DNA from: a virus
DNA: 21,785 nt
Reading direction: 5' to 3' (one strand)
Virus record (IMG/VR): IMGVR_UViG_3300025162_000193
Location: 1 to 21,785 of that record
In this document: piece after piece, positions 11,778-18,607 of the stretch
Layout: each line of letters starts with the position of its first letter
Position numbering within the stretch: position 1 is the first letter of the stretch
Program-made: the position numbers and the translations under genes
Notes under the pieces: model-generated
The model's database searches: none
The model's input: only the letters and a program-made list of their open reading frames with translations
What the model was told of the DNA's origin: nothing

Positions 11778-12184
11778 GAGCGTCCCCGTGGAGTCAGCCA
11801 GCGGATGGGCATGAGCACGCCCTTGCTGGTATTGTTGTCGCCTCCGGGGGTGCATCCCGTGAGCCTGTAGGCGGCTCTCGCCGCTTCGCGATACTCGCTT
11901 GTCGGAGTGAGGATGCAGGACCACGGCCCTCCTTTAGTCTGGGTGAAGACCGTGGCCTGCAACATCGCTTGCGTCGTCTTGAACCCGCTGGGGTTGCCCC
12001 TGCTCTCGTACTCAGCGTAGGCGTTCCCCGTATCCCATGCACGAGCGATTTCGGACTTGACCTCGATGGTCACCTTGCCATCGCAGATGTTCTCAACGAA
12101 CCGCTGCGCGAGTTCTCCACCAGCGAGGTCGAACCGGAAGTCATTGTTCCACTCCAACTCAGAACGGGATGTCGTCGTCGGCAT
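11774..12184 (-). CDS. Putative EVK-motif nuclease-like protein
   Basis: A 136-residue protein. Residues 12-43 contain FRFDLAGGELAQRF...KVTIEVKSE, where E24 and E41-V-K43 fit a compact PD-(D/E)xK core, followed by TGNAYAEYESRGNPSGFKTT (52-71). This 'IEVK...TGN...EYESRGxPSG' pattern is recognisable among uncharacterised phage proteins. The C-terminal half (AYRLTGCTPGGDNN... MPIRWL) is less conserved-looking. Role inferred: DNA cleavage in replication or recombination, consistent with its place between the SSB-like and Cas4-like genes. ATG 12184 gives a 26-base overlap upstream and has no clear ribosome-binding site, so the start is uncertain. Confidence 0.65.
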   Translation of the reverse strand: MPTTTSRSELEWNNDFRFDLAGGELAQRFVENICDGKVTIEVKSEIARAWDTGNAYAEYESRGNPSGFKTTQAMLQATVFTQTKGGPWSCILTPTSEYREAARAAYRLTGCTPGGDNNTSKGVLMPIRWLTPRGRS

Positions 12185-12845
12185 CGGGGCCGTTCGGCAC
12201 AGCTATGGAGGCGAGGCCGCTCAGAGGCGGAAGGCTCGCAGCTCCTCCGACTCCGAGACCTTCATCGCTCCCAGCGACTGTATTGCTGAGTCCATCAGCG
12301 ACTGGAAAGCTGGCATCAGCCGCCGTGTCTGCCCACGCGAGGGCCTTGTCACAGTCATTGAGGAAGGTCTCCATGTCGATGCCGCTACCGGCCTGAAGCG
12401 TGGCGACCGAACGCAGCACGTCGGAGCGCTGCATCTGCACCGGGGTACGGTACTTGTCACCGGCGGGCGAGGGGGCCGAGGCGGTGGAGAGGTTACTGCT
12501 GGTGGAGTTCCCACTGCCTGTGTTGCCGCCAGTCCACGGCTCCTTGGAGTCCCACGAATCCAGCTCTCCGGGGGCGGCGGGTACGGCCTCGTTGATGAAC
12601 TTCATCATCGTGCCGGGGAAGCTCGTGCTCTCGGCCACGTCGTAGGAAATCTTGATGCGGTTGCCCACCGTCATGATGGCCGCGCAGTTGGGCTGCCCCG
12701 CCTTGGCGGAGTAGTTCCACTTCCACTGGCTGCCGCAGGTGAGCTTCACCTTCGAGGGCGGGTTACCGCCCGCCATCACTTGCACGTTGCCGATAGTGAT
12801 GACGGCGATGTTGTTCTTGCAGGGCTGGTCGGGCTTCGGAAGCAT
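12159..12845 (-). CDS. SSB-like protein (acidic DDDIPF tip)
   Basis: A 228-residue protein ending in DADDDIPF, the hallmark tip by which bacterial single-strand DNA-binding proteins recruit replication partners. Residues 10-90 are beta-rich (NNIAVITIGNVQVMAGG, KVKLTCGSQWKWNYS, NRIKISYDVAES) and could be a divergent OB fold, though no canonical SSB signature is visible. Residues 92-130 are a Gly/Ser/Pro-rich linker, 131-172 a helical segment, and 175-220 a second flexible linker. ATG 12845 has AGGAG at ideal spacing; the longer open frame upstream crosses the promoter and hairpin region. It heads the replication operon, as expected for an SSB. Confidence is in the tail and context more than in the fold. 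Confidence 0.72.
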   Translation of the reverse strand: MLPKPDQPCKNNIAVITIGNVQVMAGGNPPSKVKLTCGSQWKWNYSAKAGQPNCAAIMTVGNRIKISYDVAESTSFPGTMMKFINEAVPAAPGELDSWDSKEPWTGGNTGSGNSTSSNLSTASAPSPAGDKYRTPVQMQRSDVLRSVATLQAGSGIDMETFLNDCDKALAWADTAADASFPVADGLSNTVAGSDEGLGVGGAASLPPLSGLASIAVPNGPDADDDIPF

Positions 12846-12889
12846 GTTGTCTCCTGACGCTTGGTGGGTGGGCCTTGGAGATGGGAAGA

Positions 12890-12905
12890 CCCGCCGATTG
12901 GCGGG
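12890..12905 (-). terminator. Short GC hairpin in the leader of the SSB-like gene
   Basis: CCCGCC (12890-12895), a GATT loop and GGCGGG (12900-12905) give a perfect 6-bp stem, extendable by one G-U pair in the minus-strand RNA. TTCCC rather than a T-run follows. It lies between the promoter candidate at 12927-12955 and the gene at 12845, so it may be a leader hairpin or a weak terminator for the upstream genes. Confidence 0.4.
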
Positions 12906-12926
12906 CCTCCCCTTGTCTGTATCTGT

Positions 12927-12955
12927 ACAATAGCACACGGGCTGCTGTCTGCCAC
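12927..12955 (-). promoter_or_regulatory. Candidate promoter for the replication operon
   Basis: On the minus strand, GTGGCA (12955-12950), a 17-base spacer and TATTGT (12932-12927) resemble a -35/-10 pair, with TGC before the -10 giving an extended -10. Matches are 4 of 6 in each box, so it is moderate. It is the only promoter-like sequence in the 117-base gap before the SSB-like gene. Confidence 0.35.
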
Positions 12956-12962
12956 TTGTCGA

Positions 12963-13133
12963 TTAGCCCGCGATTGCCTTGCGATAGCTAACGCCAGTGA
13001 ACGCAAGGATAACAGCCCCGATGAGCTGTACGGCGGTGCTGTCGATGCTGACCACACCAAGGGCGGCGAGGCAAACGAGGATGAAGCTCAGGACGATGCC
13101 GATGTACGTCTTCTTGCCGACGAGGAAATCCAT
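12963..13133 (-). CDS. Two-helix small membrane protein (holin-like)
   Basis: A 56-residue protein: MDFLVGKKTYIGIVLSFILV and CLAALGVV form the first membrane helix (about 10-29), and VQLIGAVILAFTGVSYRKAI the second, with basic residues at both cytoplasmic ends. GKKTYIG followed by two helices and a final RKAI-type end resembles small phage holins or holin-like proteins. ATG 13133 shares one base with the upstream stop (TGATG). It is two to three kilobases from the endolysin, in the same direction. A holin role is plausible but not proven; a generic inner-membrane protein is the alternative. Confidence 0.62.
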   Translation of the reverse strand: MDFLVGKKTYIGIVLSFILVCLAALGVVSIDSTAVQLIGAVILAFTGVSYRKAIAG

Positions 13134-13357
13134 CAGAAGCTCCCGATGCTGATGCACTCGTCGCCCACGAAGACCGTGTTCTTGCCCTTGGGTGCCACGG
13201 TGACGACAGTGTGGCATGCGTAGTCGCTCGTCACCGTGGTCTGGACTACGGTGTACTGGTCACGCTTCTTCTTGCCCATGGTGACCTCTTCGTCCACGGT
13301 TTCGAGGCGCACGCGCTTCCTTCCGCACAGGTGACAGTTCTCTCCGCCGATGGTCAT
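13133..13357 (-). CDS. Hypothetical protein with an N-terminal Cys knuckle
   Basis: A 74-residue protein opening MTIGGENCHLCGRKRVRL (C8, C11) with a second set of cysteines at C48 and C68. The middle is beta-rich (YTVVQTTVTSDYACHTVVTV). I favour ATG 13357 because AAGGAG lies seven bases upstream within a CTCACCCACCAGAAGGAGAACACC block that matches the leaders of three other genes. The frame stays open and coding-like to ATG 13456 (adding MITPMMEAPKQTYFSPNDWQ and more), with GAGG upstream, so a 107-residue form cannot be excluded. Function unknown. Confidence 0.62.
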   Translation of the reverse strand: MTIGGENCHLCGRKRVRLETVDEEVTMGKKKRDQYTVVQTTVTSDYACHTVVTVAPKGKNTVFVGDECISIGSF

Positions 13358-13460
13358 GGTGTTCTCCTTCTGGTGGGTGAGTTCGTAGTTCCAATACTGC
13401 CAGTCGTTGGGACTGAAGTACGTCTGCTTCGGGGCCTCCATCATGGGCGTTATCATTACC

Positions 13461-13721
13461 TCATTCCTCGTCATGCTGGAAGCTGTGGATGTAGTTGCTC
13501 ATCGCGAGGTGCAGGAAGCCGACCATCTCGGTGTTGCTCATGTCGGTGGTGAGCATCAGCATCTCGCCACTCTCGTCGGCGGTGATGAGCACAGCGTCCT
13601 GCACGCGATGGTCGTCGATGAGGCCACCAAGGGCATCCCCGATGTCGGCCGGAGAGACCGAGCGTGTGTCCAGCTCTTCGTTGTCGTTGAACTGCTCGTC
13701 GGTGATGATGAGGCGCATCAT
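13461..13721 (-). CDS. Hypothetical protein, 86 residues
   Basis: Begins MMRLIITDEQFNDNEELDTR at an ATG overlapping the upstream stop, with AGGAGC immediately before. Alternating strands (AVLITADESGEMLMLTT) and helices (EMVGFLHLAMSNYIHSF) suggest a compact alpha/beta fold; the end is acidic. No catalytic motif, Cys pair or membrane helix is visible. It lies between two Cys-rich small genes. Family not recognised. Confidence 0.65.
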   Translation of the reverse strand: MMRLIITDEQFNDNEELDTRSVSPADIGDALGGLIDDHRVQDAVLITADESGEMLMLTTDMSNTEMVGFLHLAMSNYIHSFQHDEE

Positions 13722-13852
13722 GCTCCTGTCGGGAGATAGTGTTCCGTGCAACCAAGCCACGAGAGCGTCTGCTTGCCGTAAGCCTTGCACTTGCCCTGTG
13801 GGGCGGTGGTGGGGTCAAAGTGGCCGCACTTGCGGCACTCGCACAACGTCAT
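13718..13852 (-). CDS. Small rubredoxin-like Cys protein, 44 residues
   Basis: MTLCECRKCGHFDPTTAPQG then KCKAYGKQTLSWLGCTEHYL. Cysteines at 4, 6, 9, 22 and 35 suggest one zinc (or iron) site. ATG 13852 overlaps the phosphoesterase stop by ATGA and GGAAGG lies upstream at good spacing. The longer in-frame extension upstream is an off-frame reading of the phosphoesterase gene. Function unknown; one of many tiny metal-knuckle proteins here. Confidence 0.68.
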   Translation of the reverse strand: MTLCECRKCGHFDPTTAPQGKCKAYGKQTLSWLGCTEHYLPTGA

Positions 13853-14676
13853 ATTCTGCCTTCCGCGTAGACTCGATTCCTGACGGGCGTGAGAACGAGG
13901 CGGGGGTTGAGCAGGACTGTGGGGCTGTAGTCCTTCTCCTCGCCGTAGCATTGACGGCCAGCAGCGTAGGTCTGCAAGTACGAGGAGCTGTGGCAAATCC
14001 ACGCGACGTTATCCACGAGGTCCTCGCCGTTCTTGCGGCGCGAGAGGCTGGCGATGGGCTGGATGAAGGTGCGGTGCGAGTGCCCGCGAACGAGCAGGTC
14101 CACGTCCTTGAAGTGCTGGAGCTTCTTCTGCATCGAGGAGACTGCGGCACCGTCTGACTGCGGCACCTGACCACCGTGGCTGCTGTTGATGACGAACTCA
14201 GCGACGTGCTTGTTGCCGTCCTTGAAGCGCAGCGTCGTGGTACACATGCCCTCGCTGTAGCGGTCCTCGTCGCCCAACTCGCGGCAGATGTTCCTGCCGA
14301 TGGTGGTGTTGCACTTGTCGTCTAGGTACTCCTCGTGGTTGCCACGGTGCATGACGAGCACCTTGGGCCAGAAGTCCGCGACGTACTCGACGCCGTCACG
14401 AACGACCTCGTCAGCCATCTTGTCCACCTTGGCGGGGTCGATGAGCGTGTAGTCGATGGCGGCGGAGTCCCAGCGGCGTGTGTCTGACGGGACGATGCAG
14501 TCATGCAGGTCGCCCATCATGATGACGAGGGCGTTGGGGTCGCTCTGGAGCGTGTGGCTCACCTTGCGCTGGCGGCGCAGGTCGGAGTTGACGTTGACGC
14601 GGTGCTGGTCCCCTATGGGCCAAACGGTGAACGACTCACCGGGCGTGTAGTCGATGTCGTAGTTGAGGAACTTCAT
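13849..14676 (-). CDS. Calcineurin-like metallophosphoesterase
   Basis: A 275-residue protein with the full metal-site series: IGDQH (D23, H25), GDLHD (D56), GNHEE (N113, H114), SSHGG (H167) and GHSHR (H199, H201). These match the D-x-H, GD, GNHE, H and GHxH blocks of binuclear metallophosphoesterases. Substrates in the superfamily include phosphoproteins, cyclic nucleotides and nucleic-acid ends, and sequence alone does not choose. It could be a DNA or RNA end-processing enzyme; the distance from the replication genes weakens that. ATG 14676 overlaps the stop of the 64-residue gene (ATGA). Confidence 0.87.
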   Translation of the reverse strand: MKFLNYDIDYTPGESFTVWPIGDQHRVNVNSDLRRQRKVSHTLQSDPNALVIMMGDLHDCIVPSDTRRWDSAAIDYTLIDPAKVDKMADEVVRDGVEYVADFWPKVLVMHRGNHEEYLDDKCNTTIGRNICRELGDEDRYSEGMCTTTLRFKDGNKHVAEFVINSSHGGQVPQSDGAAVSSMQKKLQHFKDVDLLVRGHSHRTFIQPIASLSRRKNGEDLVDNVAWICHSSSYLQTYAAGRQCYGEEKDYSPTVLLNPRLVLTPVRNRVYAEGRI

Positions 14677-14867
14677 GAGAACGACCTTCCGGGGACGAGG
14701 TGTCCCTCTCTCTCGACAAGGCAGGCTGGCACGGCGTAGTCCGCAAACATCATGGTCTCGAAGGGACTGGCCTCTCCCTCAAGGCGCTTGTAAGCATCGA
14801 GGGAGAGGATGACTGAGGAGCAGCGCCCCCAGTTGCCGCAGTAGTGCTTGCAGACGGTGAGGCTCAG
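14673..14867 (-). CDS. Small Cys-rich protein with probable CTG start, 64 residues
   Basis: An open frame fills the gap between the endolysin and the phosphoesterase. Its stop TGA (14675-14673) overlaps the phosphoesterase ATG, and a CTG at 14867-14865 overlaps the endolysin stop as CTGA, exactly like the ATGA/GTGA/TTGA junctions elsewhere. The product contains VCKHYCGNWGRCSS (C6, C10, C16), then LSLDAYKRLEGEASPFETMM and C49. GGCAGG lies upstream of the CTG. The only ATGs are at codons 39-40. The coding look of the whole segment supports a gene with a rare start codon. Function unknown. Confidence 0.55.
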   Translation of the reverse strand: MSLTVCKHYCGNWGRCSSVILSLDAYKRLEGEASPFETMMFADYAVPACLVEREGHLVPGRSFS

Positions 14868-15514
14868 GCGAGCCTGCCGACGACGGTGACCTCATAGAAG
14901 TTGCGAACGGTGCGGCAGACCTGCCCACCACTCGAGGAAGCACCGTTCTCGCTGGTGTTGCCGCCGACGCAGTGAAGCTGGTGCGCAATATGGTCCACGG
15001 AGATGACCAGCTCGATGTGTTCGGAGCCCCACAGGGTGACCACATCACCGGGCATGGCTGAGGCAACCTCGACGCGCCGCCAGCCGTAGCGACCGGCACG
15101 GATGTTCTCGGTCCAGATGGGTACCGAGGCAGCGCCGGGGAACACCTTGAACTTCTTCCCCATCTCCTTCGCGATGGTGGCGAAGAGCCACGTCACGAAA
15201 GAGGCGCACCACGCCTGACCGAACATGCGGGTGATGGATTCGTAGATGTGGACGCGGGGACCGTCGTTGCTCCCGGCGGGCATCTCTTTGATGCCTACCT
15301 CACGCTGAGCCAGTGAGACCACGTTCTGCTTGAGGGTGCGAGGGAAGAGCTTGTCACGACAGTCGAGCTTGTCGGTGTGGCCGCAGATGGCGTAGGAGAG
15401 GCGCTGGGCCGCCTTGCCCCAGACCGGGACCATGGTCATGTCGTCGTGCTGGGAGAGGTTGTGGGAGCGAGCGTACTTGCGCATGGAGTATTTCAGGCGA
15501 ACAATGTTGACCAT
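14864..15514 (-). CDS. Endolysin with CHAP-type peptidoglycan hydrolase domain
   Basis: A 216-residue protein. Residues 65-170 match CHAP-type amidases/endopeptidases: AQREVGIKEMPAGSNDGP at the domain start, QAWCASFVTW with the nucleophile C103, PGDVVTLWGSEHIELVIS with the partner H166, and GGNTS (184-188). These enzymes cut peptidoglycan cross-links at lysis. Residues 1-60 (YARSHNLSQHD... WGKAAQRLSYAI) are a separate unrecognised domain. ATG 15514 is preceded by GGAAGG at good spacing; the frame continues upstream to 15658, but that part crosses promoter and repeat elements and has an unlikely composition. No signal peptide is visible, so export needs a holin. Confidence 0.85.
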   Translation of the reverse strand: MVNIVRLKYSMRKYARSHNLSQHDDMTMVPVWGKAAQRLSYAICGHTDKLDCRDKLFPRTLKQNVVSLAQREVGIKEMPAGSNDGPRVHIYESITRMFGQAWCASFVTWLFATIAKEMGKKFKVFPGAASVPIWTENIRAGRYGWRRVEVASAMPGDVVTLWGSEHIELVISVDHIAHQLHCVGGNTSENGASSSGGQVCRTVRNFYEVTVVGRLA

Positions 15515-15555
15515 CAAATGCCTTCCGTTAGTGTGAGATTCACATCCGTAAGCGT

Positions 15556-15583
15556 AGTATATCACGGACAACGGAAGAGTCAC
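15556..15583 (-). promoter_or_regulatory. Candidate extended -10 promoter for the lysis genes
   Basis: On the minus strand, TGATATACT (15564-15556) is an extended -10 (TG, one base, TATACT). GTGACT at 15583-15578, 16 bases upstream, is a partial -35 (TGAC matches). It lies about 40 bases before the endolysin start in the only AT-rich gap of this arm, so the lysis genes probably have their own promoter. Confidence 0.5.
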
Positions 15584-15615
15584 TCGTTGACAAACCGCAC
15601 GTTCCTTATCTCTTT

Positions 15616-15661
15616 CTCTTGCTCTTACCGGGTGATTTACTAGTCTCTGTAAGAGCAAGAG
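15616..15661. repeat. Perfect 13-bp inverted repeat with 20-base loop
   Basis: CTCTTGCTCTTAC (15616-15628) is the exact reverse complement of GTAAGAGCAAGAG (15649-15661). No T-run follows on either strand, so it is not a standard terminator. Its place upstream of the promoter at 15556-15583 and just after the holin-like gene's stop suggests an operator or another protein-binding site. Confidence 0.85.
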
Positions 15662-15683
15662 CTTCTAGCGCAGAGCATGGCAG

Positions 15684-16040
15684 TCAGCGGAAGAAGTGCT
15701 CCATCATGCCGAAAACGATACCAGCTACACCGGCCGTGACTCCTATGACGCCCACGAGCACGCGGGCCACTCTCGCCCGGTAGGCTTGAGTGATGACCTC
15801 TTCCTCAGCGTGGTGGACTGCGGTGTCCACATATGGCTTCGCGCGTGCGCTGCAATCCTCAATCTTCGAGTCCATCAGGGAGGGCATGTCGTCAAGCTTC
15901 TGTTCCATGCGGTCCTGCCACTTGCTCTCAGCTTCGACGTGCTGCTCGAAGGCCCCGAGGAGCTTCATCGCCACGTCGCGTAGGGATGCCGCTTCAGCTG
16001 CGCTTCCGACGCCGAGGATGAGGGCCTCCTCTCTGGTCAC
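15684..16040 (-). CDS. Membrane-anchored helical protein (holin/XhlA-like position)
   Basis: A 118-residue protein. Residues 1-90 are a long charged helix suited to a coiled coil (KLLGAFEQHVEAESKWQDRM onward), and residues 92-112 one membrane helix (VARVLVGVIGVTAGVAGIVF) with an HFFR end. A helical stalk with a single C-terminal membrane anchor next to the endolysin resembles hemolysin XhlA-type or holin-accessory proteins. GTG 16040 overlaps the tail protein stop (GTGA). It may help lysis or sit in the host membrane at infection; the evidence is layout only. Confidence 0.65.
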   Translation of the reverse strand: MTREEALILGVGSAAEAASLRDVAMKLLGAFEQHVEAESKWQDRMEQKLDDMPSLMDSKIEDCSARAKPYVDTAVHHAEEEVITQAYRARVARVLVGVIGVTAGVAGIVFGMMEHFFR

Positions 16041-18607
16041 TGCGTCTCCTTGACTTGGATACGGATGGTGCCTTCAAGGGGAGCCGCCGAGGAGGGGTTT
16101 GCCTGCGTGAACTCGACTACATCTATGGTGCCCGCGTAGGTGCCGTTGAAGTTGTCGGTGAAGGTGGCCTGCTTGTCGGCCACGTCGAAAACGTGCTGGA
16201 TGGCGACTGTCGGGTCCTCACCCCAGCGACCAGACCCGGCTCCCTCTACGCAGTTGAGTGTGTAGACGTGCTTGCGCGTCTTCACGAAGTCGAAGAAGCA
16301 GGTCCACCCCCTGACCACGGGCGAGGAGGTGCAGGAAGCGTTCGGAGTGAGCTTGATGCGTAGCTTGATGGAGTACCCCTGCGTGTTGATGGGGATGACG
16401 GTCTCCGTCTGCTGCGCGTTCGTGACGGCGGTGCCGTTACCCGGCTGACCGTCAATCCACCAATCGCAGTCCACGGTGGAAGCGAGGGGTAGTTCATCGT
16501 GTGAGATGACGACGCGGCGATAGTCCTTCTTCAGCGAGCCGGTATGGAAGGTAGTAGCAGAGCTGACCAGTGAGCCGGTGGGGTTGAAGCCGGGGCGGCT
16601 GATGGCGTACCCAGCTCCGCCGACGAAGGTGAAGGGAGCCATGACCTCAGCCCTGAGGAAGGCGATGCCCGGATGAGAGAGCACTTCAGTCTCCTGACCG
16701 GCCCCCACGCCGCCCTGTGAGTTGAGGGTGATGGTGTCGATGGCTGCACCCGTCGAGAAGTCGAGCTTGATGCGGTTCGCCGAGGCATCAGGCGAGGTCG
16801 CCTGCGTGCTCATCGCCGTCGCGGCATCCCCGTTCACCGCCACGGTGCAGGTGGTGCCCTGCAAGGTGATGCGCACGGTCTTCGCTGCGGTACAGGAGAG
16901 CAGCTTGTTCGCGAGGGTGTACCTGTCGTTGTTTCTTTGGCTGTACAAGAGGTCCGTTGACCACATGAAGACTCCGCTGTTCGTGTAAGTGGTCTCCCAG
17001 TAGCCGGGTTGCCCCATGACGACTCTCCAAGTGTCGTGCCGTGTCTGTATCTCAGCCCACTGGTGAAGCGCGATGGAGCTTGCGCCGATGGTCACGTAGC
17101 ACTCACGCACGCCGTCGCGTAGATACACGTTGATGTCGCCCGACTGGGAGCCGGGAATGACAAGCTCCAAGGTGGAGCCGTTGGCGTTGTTTAGGACGGC
17201 GTCCTTGACCGGAGCCGTGCCGCACGGGGGCACCGCCACCCAGCTCTGCGCTGCTCCCGTGAGCTGCGCGCTCCACGCCGCGCCGCCGCCCGTGAAGGTC
17301 CACGCGCCCTCGGAGTCGGGGGTCGGAGTCCAACCCAAGGGGTGGAAGTGCGTGCCGACTCCCGCGTAGAGGTCGCTGCCATCCCAGTACAGCTCGCTGC
17401 CCGTGTTCCACGGGACATCGGTGACGCCGAGCTGGGAGTTGTTGAGGTCGAAGGCGTGAGAGAGGCCGCTGCCGTCGATGTCCCAGCGATAGATGCCTCG
17501 GTTGGTCGTGATGTACATATCCTTCTCTGCTTCGCAGAGAGCGTAGACCCGGTTGTCGTTCTCAGTACTGGTCGGGTCCTCCGTCCACTCCGGGTAGTCG
17601 CCGAGCGTGAACAGCGGAGCGAAGATGCTCTGGTTGGTAGCACATACGTAGACCCCGCCCCGGCCAACGCCCGCGTAGCTGGTCTCCTGATAGCCGCCGA
17701 CGTAGAGCATGGAGAGGTAGCCGAGAGCACAGGTAGCGATGAAGCCCGCCGGGTACTCGCAGAACTGCGTGACGACGTAGCCCTCGCCGGGCTTGTTCGT
17801 GACCTCGAAGGCATAGCTGCGTCCGCCCTGCTGCATCACCCAGTAAATGGCGTTGGCGGCCGAGACGAGGGCTACGGAGCTGACCGTCACGCCGGAGAGG
17901 AAGGCGGCGTTCTTGGCGGTGAAGGCTCCCGCGTCGCTGAATACCCCGACCTGCGTCGAGTTGCATCCGTAGAGGTAGCCGCCGCAGAAGGCGATGTGCG
18001 TGATGTTGGCGACTGTGGACCAGCGCGTCACCACGTTGGCGCTCGTGACGCGCCAGATGCCGAAGGTGGCACCGCCGGTAGGGATGGTGCAGTAGACGTT
18101 GCAGCCATCGGTGCAGAAGGCGCTGATGGTGCCGGTCGGCGCGCCCGTGAGAGCGTGCGTGACCCAGTGCGCACCGTTGTCTACGGTGCTCTTGAGGACG
18201 CCTCCGGCGAACCCCATCCAGAAGCGCCCGAGCGCCGAGAACACGGGGCCGGTGACGGCCACGCCGCCGACCGTGCCGCTGCGGTGCTCGATGGGGCGGC
18301 AGAGCTGGAGTTGACCCACCTTACGCACGTCTATGTTCTGCGATGAGAGGTAGCGCCCAGCGGACGCCTTCTCCCCATCGAGAGTCTCCTGCCCCTGCCC
18401 CTCGGACCAATCGAGCATGGCGAGGGCCTTATCGGACTCCGAGTCGCGCACGTCGTAGACGCCACCGGCAGCAGCGGGGCTGGTGCTGGCGCTGATGGGT
18501 ACGTTGGGGGCGCTTTTTGTGTGGACGGTGCCCGTCTGCGAACCCTCAAGGAGGTAGTACTCACGGGCCACACCCTCGGCGCTCCTTATGGTCAGGTCAG
18601 CGCTCAT
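16037..18607 (-). CDS. Large tail protein, propeller-like and lectin-like
   Basis: An 856-residue virion protein. The N-terminal part (1-110) is mixed; residues 110-410 are repeats of short strands and Gly-rich turns with an Asp-box-like TVDNGAHW (141-148) and IYRWDIDGSG-type blade ends, suggesting a beta-propeller. Residues about 485-645 (GDINVYLRDGVRECYVTIG... KTVRITLQGTTCTVAVNG... IDTITLNSQG) resemble a concanavalin-like jelly roll. The end is beta-rich. Such proteins are tail-tip or fibre components that bind host surface glycans. ATG 18607 overlaps the upstream stop (ATGA). The fold calls are from pattern, not search. Confidence 0.75.
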   Translation of the reverse strand: MSADLTIRSAEGVAREYYLLEGSQTGTVHTKSAPNVPISASTSPAAAGGVYDVRDSESDKALAMLDWSEGQGQETLDGEKASAGRYLSSQNIDVRKVGQLQLCRPIEHRSGTVGGVAVTGPVFSALGRFWMGFAGGVLKSTVDNGAHWVTHALTGAPTGTISAFCTDGCNVYCTIPTGGATFGIWRVTSANVVTRWSTVANITHIAFCGGYLYGCNSTQVGVFSDAGAFTAKNAAFLSGVTVSSVALVSAANAIYWVMQQGGRSYAFEVTNKPGEGYVVTQFCEYPAGFIATCALGYLSMLYVGGYQETSYAGVGRGGVYVCATNQSIFAPLFTLGDYPEWTEDPTSTENDNRVYALCEAEKDMYITTNRGIYRWDIDGSGLSHAFDLNNSQLGVTDVPWNTGSELYWDGSDLYAGVGTHFHPLGWTPTPDSEGAWTFTGGGAAWSAQLTGAAQSWVAVPPCGTAPVKDAVLNNANGSTLELVIPGSQSGDINVYLRDGVRECYVTIGASSIALHQWAEIQTRHDTWRVVMGQPGYWETTYTNSGVFMWSTDLLYSQRNNDRYTLANKLLSCTAAKTVRITLQGTTCTVAVNGDAATAMSTQATSPDASANRIKLDFSTGAAIDTITLNSQGGVGAGQETEVLSHPGIAFLRAEVMAPFTFVGGAGYAISRPGFNPTGSLVSSATTFHTGSLKKDYRRVVISHDELPLASTVDCDWWIDGQPGNGTAVTNAQQTETVIPINTQGYSIKLRIKLTPNASCTSSPVVRGWTCFFDFVKTRKHVYTLNCVEGAGSGRWGEDPTVAIQHVFDVADKQATFTDNFNGTYAGTIDVVEFTQANPSSAAPLEGTIRIQVKETQ

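Noticed and set aside
12057-12857. Plus-strand open frame of 266 codons over the SSB-like gene
   Set aside because: Antisense low-complexity reading (Gly/Arg/His/Val); the minus frame has a ribosome site and the DDDIPF end.
12846-12938. N-terminal extension of the SSB-like protein to 12938
   Set aside because: Runs through the hairpin and promoter candidate; AGGAG precedes ATG 12845.
15587-15610. TTGACA on the plus strand as a promoter
   Set aside because: No matching -10 at 15-19 bases and it would read against all genes in the arm.
15515-15658. N-terminal extension of the endolysin to ATG 15658
   Set aside because: Crosses the promoter and inverted repeat, has no ribosome site, and GGAAGG precedes ATG 15514.
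17342-18346. Long plus-strand open frame of 334 codons opposite the large tail gene
   Set aside because: Antisense shadow of a GC-rich gene; composition is Ala/Val/Arg/Glu-heavy, no ribosome site, and the minus frame has clear tail-protein features.
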